DNA of 5,835 bases from Haemophilus parahaemolyticus (GCF_018373095.1 NZ_JAHAHT010000107.1:1-5835), one strand, 5' to 3'. Shown: positions 1-5,608, counted from the first letter of the stretch. Numbers and translations are program-made. The notes: a model not told the origin generated them from the letters alone.

Positions 1-10
1 CCATTGTTGT

Positions 11-460
11 TTAGTCTCCTGCCCCGAAAGTGCTAGATTTGCCTAGGAAAATCGGGGTAAATTTTGTTAATGGTTGATGGGCAGTAACCAGTTTCACCGC
101 CCAAAAGCTGCAAGCGGTTAAAAAAATTACACTACTTGCAACCAGAAGTTCGTTGCTAAAAAGAGCAGAAAAAAGGAGTGTTGATCCAATAAGTACCATT
201 AAAGGCACGCAATAAACCCAAAACACGCTCATTAAAAGCGTATTTTCTGCCAAACCGAGCTGGATTTGATCGCCTGCTTTTAAGGCTTGGTCAACTTGAA
301 TTTCAAAGCGTGGTGCAGTTTTCTCGCCAGATAAGCCTGATAAAGCTTTACTTCCACAATGATTTTGTGCGGCACAACCGCCACAGCCACTTTTGGCATA
401 ACATTGCACTAAGGCTTTGCCGTTTTCGTAGCTCAGCACCATGGCTTTTTCAATCATCAT
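11..460 (-). CDS. rseC: RseC, SoxR-reducing system / sigma-E regulator membrane protein
   Basis: This 149-residue protein matches the RseC/RsxC-associated family (E. coli RseC is about 159 residues). In E. coli, RseC is an inner membrane protein encoded with rpoE; it has a minor positive effect on sigma-E and is linked to keeping SoxR reduced. Visible marks are a cytoplasmic-type N-terminal segment with four cysteines (C20, C26, C29, C35, a C-x5-C-x2-C-x5-C pattern that may hold a metal or a redox site), followed by two hydrophobic segments at about residues 73-101 and 104-126, and a short tail. The chosen ATG at 460 has AAGGAG six bases upstream; a second ATG follows at once, so the start is ambiguous by one codon. 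The Shine-Dalgarno overlaps the TAA stop of rseB, only ten bases before the ATG, which suggests translational coupling. Family assignment is secure; biochemical role is inferred from homologues. Confidence 0.93.
   Translation of the reverse strand: MMIEKAMVLSYENGKALVQCYAKSGCGGCAAQNHCGSKALSGLSGEKTAPRFEIQVDQALKAGDQIQLGLAENTLLMSVFWVYCVPLMVLIGSTLLFSALFSNELLVASSVIFLTACSFWAVKLVTAHQPLTKFTPIFLGKSSTFGAGD
111..118 (+). repeat. DNA uptake signal core (Apl type)
   Basis: CAAGCGGT lies inside rseC, read on the strand opposite the gene. It matches eight of nine bases of the ACAAGCGGT core known from Actinobacillus pleuropneumoniae, Mannheimia and relatives, and differs from the AAGTGCGGT core of Haemophilus influenzae. 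It supports the taxonomic placement of the window. Confidence 0.6.
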
Positions 461-470
461 ATTGCACTCC

Positions 471-1415
471 TTATTGTTGAAATACTACACTTTGTGCGAT
501 GCGTTCTGCCACGCTCATTGGAATATCGCCAATGACTACCAGTTCGCGATTTCCAACCAAGTGAGTAAATAAAATCAGTTTCTCTTGGCGGGCAAATTGG
601 TTGTTGAATGCTTCATCACCTTGCGAACGCAGATAGACAGTAAAGGTTGAAAGCCCATCGCTAAAAAGTTGGCTTTCGACCTCTTCCTGCCCCTGTCCAA
701 CGGGAATGACTTGGCGAGAACTGGAGATAGGTTTAAAGCCAACAGGTAACCAATTCACCTGCCATGCAAGCGGCGTATTTACCAAACTGTTTTGCGTATT
801 CACAGGCGGCAATAGCATCGTTTTCAGTTGCGGGATTAGGTTGTCGAACTGGTCATTTACGCGTTGTTCAATCACTCTAAATTGTTCTAACAGTGTGTTT
901 TGATTATCGAACAGTTCACTTTTAAGCAACAGATAATTTTGTTCATCAATCCAAAGCGTGTAACTAAAACGAGTGTCGTCGGAAGGCACGATTTTAATTA
1001 CATTCGCGATGCGATCTGCCACGCGTGATTTACCCAATGGCACAAAATCGTAATGGTTTAGCTCGTTAAAATTGGCGTGAAAAACCGCAGGTAAGGCATC
1101 TAAAATTTTTGTGCCTTTTAAACTGAATGGGGTGAAATTAAAGCCTAAATAGCTAATTGCATTATTGCGTAGCAAGATAGTTTCGTAAGCGTTATCAAGG
1201 CTTAATAGCTGAGCAAATTCGTGATTATTTTCCAGTGCGTGATGATATTTCATCGATTTGATATTATCACTGTGTTGGAGAATATAATGGAGTTCATAGT
1301 TGCGATTTTTATGTGCTTCCATCATTGCATTGAGTAGATCAATTGGATGGGTCAGCTCCGCTTTCACAGGCAAAACAAAAAGAAATGTGAGACAGAATAA
1401 AATAATTTTTTTCAT
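471..1415 (-). CDS. rseB: RseB, periplasmic sigma-E regulatory protein
   Basis: The product (314 residues; E. coli RseB has 318) binds the periplasmic part of RseA and shields it from DegS; in E. coli it also senses mislocalised outer membrane components. An N-terminal signal peptide, residues 1-19, has two lysines, a hydrophobic core and a V-K-A cleavage site. The rest shows the lipoprotein-carrier-like N-terminal domain (about 22-190, with RSxxVADRI-type and LEQFRVI segments shared with E. coli) and the smaller C-terminal domain (about 210-314, with WLPVGF and SDGLSTF). The reading frame extends to an ATG at 1442 and another at 1430. I chose 1415 because AAAGG lies five bases upstream and the signal peptide then begins cleanly with MKK; the longer forms have poor ribosome sites. 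It is separated from rseA by a terminator and probably has its own promoter; rseC follows ten bases after its stop. Confidence 0.93.
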   Translation of the reverse strand: MKKIILFCLTFLFVLPVKAELTHPIDLLNAMMEAHKNRNYELHYILQHSDNIKSMKYHHALENNHEFAQLLSLDNAYETILLRNNAISYLGFNFTPFSLKGTKILDALPAVFHANFNELNHYDFVPLGKSRVADRIANVIKIVPSDDTRFSYTLWIDEQNYLLLKSELFDNQNTLLEQFRVIEQRVNDQFDNLIPQLKTMLLPPVNTQNSLVNTPLAWQVNWLPVGFKPISSSRQVIPVGQGQEEVESQLFSDGLSTFTVYLRSQGDEAFNNQFARQEKLILFTHLVGNRELVVIGDIPMSVAERIAQSVVFQQ

Positions 1416-1450
1416 ATTAGCCTTTTTCATTCTTATAAACATTGAGGCAT

Positions 1451-1505
1451 AAGCGGTAGAATTTTACCAAAAATTTGTAAAAAAATCGCAAAAAGTTACC
1501 GCTTG
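1451..1505. repeat. Inverted pair of uptake-signal-like cores
   Basis: AAGCGGTA (1451-1458) and its exact reverse complement TACCGCTT (1497-1504) flank 38 bases that contain the candidate rseB promoter. The right copy extends to CAAGCGGT on the minus strand (1505-1498), the core of the Apl-type DNA uptake signal of Actinobacillus and Mannheimia. Only a transcript reading through from rseA could contain both arms. Confidence 0.5.
1461..1491 (-). promoter_or_regulatory. Candidate extended -10 promoter for rseBC
   Basis: Reading the minus strand, TTGCGA (1491-1486) is followed after 19 bases by TAAAAT (1466-1461), which is preceded by TGG and so forms an extended -10 element. The predicted start near 1454 would give a leader of about 40 bases to the chosen rseB start. 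The spacer is longer than the usual 17 bases, and the region is AT-rich, so chance resemblance is possible. Its position just after the terminator behind rseA makes it functionally plausible. Confidence 0.4.
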
Positions 1506-1531
1506 CAGATAATTAAGCGACACAATTGGGC

Positions 1532-1568
1532 AAAAATAAAGCCACTCATATAAGTATATATGAGTGGC
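1532..1568 (-). terminator. Intrinsic terminator after rseA
   Basis: A perfect 12-bp inverted repeat (GCCACTCATATA at 1541-1552 and its complement at 1557-1568) encloses a four-base loop. On the minus strand the stem is followed directly by TTTATTTTT (1540-1532), giving a standard Rho-independent terminator for leftward transcription. It begins 22 bases past the rseA stop and lies well ahead of rseB. The plus-strand side (AGAATTT) is a poor U tract, so it appears to act mainly on the rpoE-rseA transcript. Confidence 0.85.
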
Positions 1569-1589
1569 AGAATTTATTTATTACCTGAA

Positions 1590-2177
1590 TTATTTTTGTA
1601 AATGTTTTTCTGTTGTGGTTGAAGAGGTTTGCGTTTTCGCTTTTTCTTCATCGGTTAAAGTCACATTTTGAGTACGGCGTTGGATTTCATAATTTTGCAA
1701 TAATGAATCTAAACGGCGTTGTTGTTGCTCAAGTTTTTCTGGGGTAACTAAATCTTTGCTTGGTGCGTTGTAACTTACCGCTTGAACTGCATTGCTAAAT
1801 GGCATTGTTTGCAACGCAGGTTCAGTTTGAGCCACTTCATCTGTGCTGTTCATCATATTCACACCTACGAGTGCAACTAAGCAAACAGATGCTGCAATCC
1901 CAGCTTGCATAATTGGGGTTGCCCAACGTTTAAGTTTCACCATTAAACCACGAGGTTTTTCTTGTATAGATTCGATGGTTTCGTTTTCAAGCAAGGTTTC
2001 TATTTTGGCAGAGAAGTCTGCACCGAGTAACACCTCTTCGCCTTGCATCACGTTGCGAATCGTATGATAGCTTGCCCATTTTGCTTTTAATTCAGGGCTG
2101 TTTGTGAGCGTATTGGCAAACTCTATGCCATTCGCTTGCCCGTCCATATAAGCTGACAAGATCTCTTTTTGTTGCAT
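1590..2177 (-). CDS. rseA: RseA, sigma-E anti-sigma factor
   Basis: RseA holds RpoE at the inner membrane and releases it when DegS, RseP and cytoplasmic proteases degrade it. The 195-residue product (E. coli 216) shows the cytoplasmic sigma-binding domain at about residues 1-65, with the family pattern LSAxMDG near the start and WxSYHxIRxxM at 34-44. A single membrane segment spans about 90-109 and is followed by a periplasmic, glutamine-rich tail containing EQQQRRLDSLLQNYEIQRR. By alignment from memory, the E. coli DegS site corresponds to V134-S135 and the RseP site to A96-S97. An in-frame TTG at 2189 would add four residues, but it forms part of the TTGGAG ribosome site; the ATG at 2177 lies six bases after GGAG and gives the expected MQQKE N-terminus. 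The gene starts 52 bases after the rpoE stop and ends before a strong terminator. Confidence 0.95.
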   Translation of the reverse strand: MQQKEILSAYMDGQANGIEFANTLTNSPELKAKWASYHTIRNVMQGEEVLLGADFSAKIETLLENETIESIQEKPRGLMVKLKRWATPIMQAGIAASVCLVALVGVNMMNSTDEVAQTEPALQTMPFSNAVQAVSYNAPSKDLVTPEKLEQQQRRLDSLLQNYEIQRRTQNVTLTDEEKAKTQTSSTTTEKHLQK

Positions 2178-2205
2178 AAAAAACTCCAATTAACTTGAAA
2201 TAGAT

Positions 2206-2219
2206 GTGTTTTTCAACAC
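2206..2219 (-). other. Small stem-loop in the rpoE-rseA spacer
   Basis: On the minus-strand transcript GTGTT and AACAC pair around a GAAA tetraloop of GNRA type, within the 52-base spacer between the rpoE stop and the rseA start. It has only five base pairs and no U tract after it, so it is not a terminator. It might affect message processing or rseA initiation, but may be chance. Confidence 0.3.
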
Positions 2220-2229
2220 TAAAAAAGGG

Positions 2230-2805
2230 TTAGGCGGCCATAAGCGGTTGAATTTTGGCATCAATCGCTTCCCTTGCACGGAAAATACGCGAACGTACTG
2301 TACCGACAGGGCAACTCATCACTTCAGCAATCTCTTCATAACTTAACCCCTCGATTTCACGAAGCGTGATTGCCATTTTTAATTCTTCAGGCAGATTCTC
2401 AATTGTTTCAAACACCACCCGTTTTAACTCATTCGATAAAACTAAATTTTCAGGGGTGTCAGCTTCACGTAACTGCGTACCAGCATCATAACTTTCCGCA
2501 TCTTCTGCCAAAATATCTTCTTTTGGCGGTCTACGACCTAATGCAGTTAAATGATTTTTTGCCGTGTTTACCGCAATACGATAAAGCCAAGTATAAAATG
2601 CACTTTCGCCTCTAAATGAAGCTAAAGAGCGATAAGCTTTGATGAAAGATTCTTGCACAATGTCAGGAATATCATCACGGGAAACATAACGAGTAAGTAA
2701 ACCAGCTACGCGGTTTTGATAGCGGACTACCAATAAGTTAAATGCTTTTTTATCACCTTGTTGTGCTTTTTCAACTAATTCTTGGTCGGTGATTTGTTCG
2801 CTCAA
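2230..2805 (-). CDS. rpoE: RpoE, sigma-E (ECF) RNA polymerase sigma factor
   Basis: This is the envelope-stress sigma factor that directs RNA polymerase to GGAACTT-type promoters of outer membrane biogenesis and protein-folding genes. It has 191 residues, the same length as the E. coli protein, with near-identical blocks. Region 2 lies at about 22-90 (including the segment around QESFIKAYRSLASFRG and FYTWLYRIAVNTAKN), a linker contains GRRPP, and region 4 lies at about 130-182 with the helix-turn-helix around LSYEEIAEVMSCPVGTVRSRI. The start codon is TTG at 2805, not ATG: it yields MSEQITDQ, matching E. coli MSEQLTDQ, and AGGAG stands eight bases upstream. No suitable ATG exists nearby in frame. 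A short leader ORF ends inside this ribosome site. rseA lies downstream in the same transcript, so RpoE and its inhibitor are co-expressed; a sigma-E-like promoter upstream suggests autoregulation. Confidence 0.97.
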   Translation of the reverse strand: MSEQITDQELVEKAQQGDKKAFNLLVVRYQNRVAGLLTRYVSRDDIPDIVQESFIKAYRSLASFRGESAFYTWLYRIAVNTAKNHLTALGRRPPKEDILAEDAESYDAGTQLREADTPENLVLSNELKRVVFETIENLPEELKMAITLREIEGLSYEEIAEVMSCPVGTVRSRIFRAREAIDAKIQPLMAA

Positions 2806-2816
2806 TTTGCGGACTC

Positions 2817-2852
2817 CTAAATATATAATCGATTTATTTTAATCATCGCCAT
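2817..2852 (-). CDS. Candidate rpoE leader peptide (RseD-like position)
   Basis: A short frame encodes MAMIKINRLYI from the ATG at 2852, or nine residues from the ATG at 2846. The second ATG is better placed, with AGAG six bases upstream. The TAG stop (2819-2817) is the first part of TAGGAG, the Shine-Dalgarno of rpoE, so a terminating ribosome would sit on the rpoE initiation site, which uses the weak codon TTG at 2805. E. coli also has a leader ORF, rseD, ahead of rpoE. I see no sequence match to support homology, only the same position, and such a short ORF can arise by chance. Function as a coupling leader is inference. Confidence 0.4.
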   Translation of the reverse strand: MAMIKINRLYI

Positions 2853-2865
2853 CTCTTTCACCGTT

Positions 2866-2893
2866 TTAGTGTATCGTTTTTGGCAATAGTTCA
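2866..2893 (-). promoter_or_regulatory. Candidate sigma-E promoter of rpoE-rseA
   Basis: On the minus strand TGAACTA (2893-2887) resembles the sigma-E -35 element GGAACTT at five of seven positions, and after exactly 16 bases comes ACTAA (2870-2866), close to the TCTAA/TCAAA -10 forms. The spacer contains CAAAAACGA followed by ACACT, which recalls the E. coli sigma-E-dependent rpoE promoter as I remember it. The start would fall near 2859, about 54 bases before the rpoE TTG and just ahead of the leader ORF. A/T tracts upstream could act as an UP element. Confidence 0.5.
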
Positions 2894-3005
2894 AAAAAGT
2901 TTAAAAAATTTTCAAAACGTGAATTTTTATGAAAATTTAAAGGGGAACGATTTTACTGAATATCGGTAAAAGATCAAAATATATCAGTGTATTTGGGCTA
3001 ACTTT

Positions 3006-3013
3006 GCTATAAT
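3006..3013 (+). promoter_or_regulatory. Extended -10 promoter element for the yfiF-like gene
   Basis: TGC directly before a perfect TATAAT (3008-3013) forms an extended -10 element on the plus strand. No convincing -35 hexamer is found 16-18 bases upstream, which extended -10 promoters tolerate. Transcription would begin near 3019, leaving about 25 bases before the gene. A GGAA at 3037-3040 is the likely ribosome site. Confidence 0.6.
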
Positions 3014-3044
3014 TCGGCAAATTTTATCCCTTATATGGAAACCG

Positions 3045-4073
3045 ATGATGAAACCTGTATTTAATGAACGCACACCAAAATTCAAAACCGCTGAAGAAAA
3101 AAGTTTTAAACGTAATGAACGATCTCAAGAATGTTCAACTGATCGTCTGCAAAGATCACCAAAAGGCAAGCTGTCGCTTTCTCGCCAAAATCAACGCATT
3201 ACACCAGAAAATATCTACCCAACCGAAGCACGCAAAGCCAACGGGCAAGGGCAGGTAACAATTAATGTGAAACAATCTGCTTTTTTGCAAAAAGAGAAAA
3301 AAACGGGGCCGCTTTCGCCTCGAGCACCAGAAAAAATCAAGAAAAACCGTGCGGAAGAGATGAAAATTTATGGCGAAAATAGCTGTTTAACCCTATTTGC
3401 ACAACGCCCAACTTCAATTGTTCGCCTTTGGGCAACGGTGGAAGGGGCGAAAAAAGTAGGCGATATATTGAGCTATCTTGCCGAGCACAAAAAAGCCTAT
3501 CACATCGTTTCTCGTGAAGAGATGGAAAAAGTGACAGGCTCAGAGCACCACGGTGATGTTTGTTTGCTTGTGAAGAAAAACCGCACTTACAGTTTAGAAG
3601 GTTACTTACAATTAGCACATACCCAAGATTGCCTTGTATTATTAGATGGCGTAAACAACGCCCAAAATATCGGTGGTATCGTCCGAACCTGTGCTTTCTA
3701 TGGCGTAAAAGGCATTATTAGCGAAAATGGCGAATGCTTAAACTCAAGCTCTGCAGCCCGCGTTGCCGAAGGTGGCTTGGAATTCGTCCATACACTTGAA
3801 ACCAAAAACAAACAGATTGCTCTGCAACAATTACGCCAATCGGGCTATCAAATCGTGCATCTTACTCGTCACAAACAAGTGCCTTCATTCTCCAAAGTAA
3901 AATTAGCGAAAAAAGTAGTATTTGTATTAAGCGAAGTGGTTTCTAACCATATTGAATACAGCGAGGATACTACCGTGCAGTTATCTGTGAATAACCCTCT
4001 TGCCAGCGGATTGAATGTCGCAGTAAATGCGGGGGTGTTGTTGAATCAGTGGTATGTGGGGCAGGTTTTGTAA
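3045..4073 (+). CDS. yfiF: YfiF-like TrmH/SpoU-family RNA methyltransferase
   Basis: A 342-residue protein matching E. coli YfiF (about 345 residues), a SPOUT-class putative 2'-O-methyltransferase of tRNA or rRNA whose substrate is not established to my knowledge. Residues 1-100 are basic, rich in K/R/S/P and probably disordered, likely for RNA contact. Around 106-180 lies the TrmH-type substrate-binding domain (KIYGEN, KAYHIVSREEM, GSEHHGDVCLL). The knot domain covers about 195-342: motif 1 has N208 and R214 (NNAQNIGGIVRTC), motif 3 has SGLNVAVNAGVLL with N324. Motif 2, usually LG-x-E-xx-G, reads VLSEVVSNH at 294-302 and lacks the usual glycines and Glu spacing, so SAM binding may be altered. 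Two tandem ATGs (3045, 3048) are both possible starts; GGAA at 3037 suits the second slightly better. It is divergent from rpoE and convergent with argG. Confidence 0.88.
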   Translation: MMKPVFNERTPKFKTAEEKSFKRNERSQECSTDRLQRSPKGKLSLSRQNQRITPENIYPTEARKANGQGQVTINVKQSAFLQKEKKTGPLSPRAPEKIKKNRAEEMKIYGENSCLTLFAQRPTSIVRLWATVEGAKKVGDILSYLAEHKKAYHIVSREEMEKVTGSEHHGDVCLLVKKNRTYSLEGYLQLAHTQDCLVLLDGVNNAQNIGGIVRTCAFYGVKGIISENGECLNSSSAARVAEGGLEFVHTLETKNKQIALQQLRQSGYQIVHLTRHKQVPSFSKVKLAKKVVFVLSEVVSNHIEYSEDTTVQLSVNNPLASGLNVAVNAGVLLNQWYVGQVL

Positions 4074-4092
4074 ATAATATTCTCTGATTAAT

Positions 4093-4140
4093 AGCGGTCA
4101 AATCTTGCAAATCATTTGCAGAATTTGACCGCTTTATTTA
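4093..4140 (+). terminator. Uptake-signal-type hairpin terminator between yfiF and argG
   Basis: AGCGGTCAAAT (4093-4103) pairs perfectly with ATTTGACCGCT (4123-4133). Inside, one mismatch and a G-T pair are followed by six further pairs (TGCAAA with TTTGCA) and a three-base loop. TTTATTTATTT follows on the plus strand, so this should terminate the yfiF-like gene 19 bases past its stop. Each outer arm is an AGCGGTC core like the Apl-type uptake signal; opposed uptake signals commonly double as terminators in Pasteurellaceae. On the minus strand the trailing sequence (ATTAATC) is less U-rich, so termination of argG here is less sure. Confidence 0.85.
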
Positions 4141-4155
4141 TTTGTTATGTCTAAT

Positions 4156-4192
4156 ACAATTAACTACGGGTGAAATTTCCATGGTTAATTGT
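4156..4192. repeat. Inverted repeat just past argG
   Basis: ACAATTAAC (4156-4164) is repeated as its exact complement GTTAATTGT (4184-4192) around a 19-base loop that starts 14 bases downstream of the argG stop on the minus strand. The stem is AT-rich and not followed by a U tract, so it is a weak terminator candidate at best; it may protect the 3' end of the argG message or be chance. Confidence 0.35.
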
Positions 4193-4205
4193 GATTTAAA
4201 CCAAA

Positions 4206-5537
4206 CTATTTACTACCTAATTGAGGCACTACTTGGTTATTCGCAGAGATTAAACCTGTGTCGGTGTAAATTGCTAATTTACCGCGAGTGTCCACGATGT
4301 CTAGGTTACGCATCGTTAATTGACCGATACGATCACTTGGGGTAAATGGTGCATCTTCTACTTTTTCCATACTTAAGCGTTCTGCTTCGTAAGTTAAGTT
4401 TGGTGATTCTGTGTTCAGAATTGTGCAATCGTTACCGCGACGTAATTCAAGTGTCACCGTACCAGTAATTGCTTTCGCTACCCAACGTTGTGCAGTTTCA
4501 CGCAACATTAATGCTTGCGGATCGAACCAGCGACCTTGGTAAAGCAAGCGACCTAAACGTAAACCGTTAATGCGGTATTGTTCGATGGTGTCTTCGTTGT
4601 GAATACCGGTCACTAAACGTTCGTAAGCGATGTGTAATAATGCCATTCCAGGGGCTTCGTAGATACCACGAGATTTCGCTTCAATGATACGGTTTTCGAT
4701 TTGGTCTGACATACCTAAGCCGTGGCGACCACCAATACGGTTTGCTTCAAGAATTAACTCTACAGCATCATCAAAATGTTTGCCGTTTAAGGCAACTGGC
4801 ACACCTTCTTCAAAAGTAACTGAAACAGTTTCAGGTTTGATTTCAACAGACTCATCCCAGAATGCCACGCCCATAATTGGTTTTACGATTTTCATTCCAG
4901 TGCTTAATTCTTCTAAGTCTTTCGCTTCGTGCGTTGCACCAAGCATATTTGAATCGGTTGAGTAGGCTTTTTCTACCGACATTTTATAGTCGAAGCCGTT
5001 TGCGATTAAGAATTGAGACATTTCAAAACGGCCGCCAAGCTCGTCGATAAATTGATTATCTAACCACGGTTTGTAGATTTTTAATTTCGGATTAGTTAAT
5101 AAGCCGTAGCGGTAGAAACGCTCAATGTCGTTACCTTTGAATGTCGAACCATCGCCCCAAATGTTTACATCATCTTCTTTCATTGCTGCCACAAGCATCG
5201 TACCTGTTACCGCACGACCAAGTGGTGTGGTATTGAAGTAAGGAATACCACCTGTTGAAATGTGGAACGCTCCACATTGAATTGCCGCAATCCCTTCGTG
5301 AGCTAATTGTTGACGGCAGTCAATTAAACGTGCATTTTCTGCACCATATTCCATCGCTTTTTTCGGAATTGCATTGTAATCATCTTCGTCTGGCTGACCT
5401 AAATTTGCCGTGTAAGCATAAGGCACTGCACCTTTTTTACGCATCCAAAGTAATGCTGCTGATGTATCTAAACCGCCTGAGAACGCGATCCCCACTTTTT
5501 GACCTAATGGGAGAGATTCTAAAATTGTTGCTGACAT
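4206..5537 (-). CDS. argG: Argininosuccinate synthase
   Basis: ArgG joins citrulline and aspartate with ATP to form argininosuccinate, the penultimate step of arginine synthesis, in the cytoplasm. The 443-residue protein is close to E. coli ArgG (447) along its whole length. The N-type ATP pyrophosphatase P-loop AFSGGLDTS is at residues 18-26. Other family blocks include YTANLGQPDE, IWGDGSTFKGNDIERFYRYG, YSTDSNMLGATHEAKDLE, the segment GGRHGLGMSDQIENRIIEAK and LELRRGND. The frame stays open upstream to 5630, but I chose the ATG at 5537: it has AGGA six bases before it and gives MSATILESLPLGQ, matching the family start. The gene stands alone: divergent from a glycosyltransferase gene and convergent with the yfiF-like gene. 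A PurR-like palindrome lies 39-54 bases upstream of the start codon. Confidence 0.97.
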   Translation of the reverse strand: MSATILESLPLGQKVGIAFSGGLDTSAALLWMRKKGAVPYAYTANLGQPDEDDYNAIPKKAMEYGAENARLIDCRQQLAHEGIAAIQCGAFHISTGGIPYFNTTPLGRAVTGTMLVAAMKEDDVNIWGDGSTFKGNDIERFYRYGLLTNPKLKIYKPWLDNQFIDELGGRFEMSQFLIANGFDYKMSVEKAYSTDSNMLGATHEAKDLEELSTGMKIVKPIMGVAFWDESVEIKPETVSVTFEEGVPVALNGKHFDDAVELILEANRIGGRHGLGMSDQIENRIIEAKSRGIYEAPGMALLHIAYERLVTGIHNEDTIEQYRINGLRLGRLLYQGRWFDPQALMLRETAQRWVAKAITGTVTLELRRGNDCTILNTESPNLTYEAERLSMEKVEDAPFTPSDRIGQLTMRNLDIVDTRGKLAIYTDTGLISANNQVVPQLGSK

Positions 5538-5575
5538 ACAAATTCCTATATTTGAAATGAATGGAAAATTACCAA

Positions 5576-5591
5576 TCGCAAACGGTTGCGA
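5576..5591. promoter_or_regulatory. Candidate PurR (LacI-family) operator upstream of argG
   Basis: TCGCAAACGGTTGCGA has perfect 6-base arms (TCGCAA/TTGCGA) around ACGG with a central CpG. It satisfies the E. coli PUR box pattern as I recall it (ANGMAANCGNTTNCNT) at every fixed position except the two outermost bases. It would lie at about +11 to +26 of a transcript from the candidate -10 at 5609-5614, a position where a repressor could block argG. Other LacI-family regulators share this half-site shape. Confidence 0.5.
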
Positions 5592-5608
5592 GTAAGTAAA
5601 ACTGGCAT

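Noticed and set aside
1..4. An ATG on the minus strand (4-2) after rseC with AGGAG about 11 bases upstream, possibly the start of a next gene
   Set aside because: Only one codon lies within the window and the spacing is long, so a gene cannot be supported.
3035..3064. Nine-codon ORF overlapping the start of the yfiF-like gene in another frame
   Set aside because: No Shine-Dalgarno precedes it and it leads only to an out-of-frame shadow ORF.
3337..3618. 93-residue minus-strand ORF inside the yfiF-like gene
   Set aside because: Fully contained in a well-supported gene, with no family features or ribosome site of note; a shadow ORF.
4142..4345. 67-residue plus-strand ORF beyond the terminator
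   Set aside because: Most of it is antisense to the conserved argG 3' end; composition and lack of a ribosome site suggest chance.
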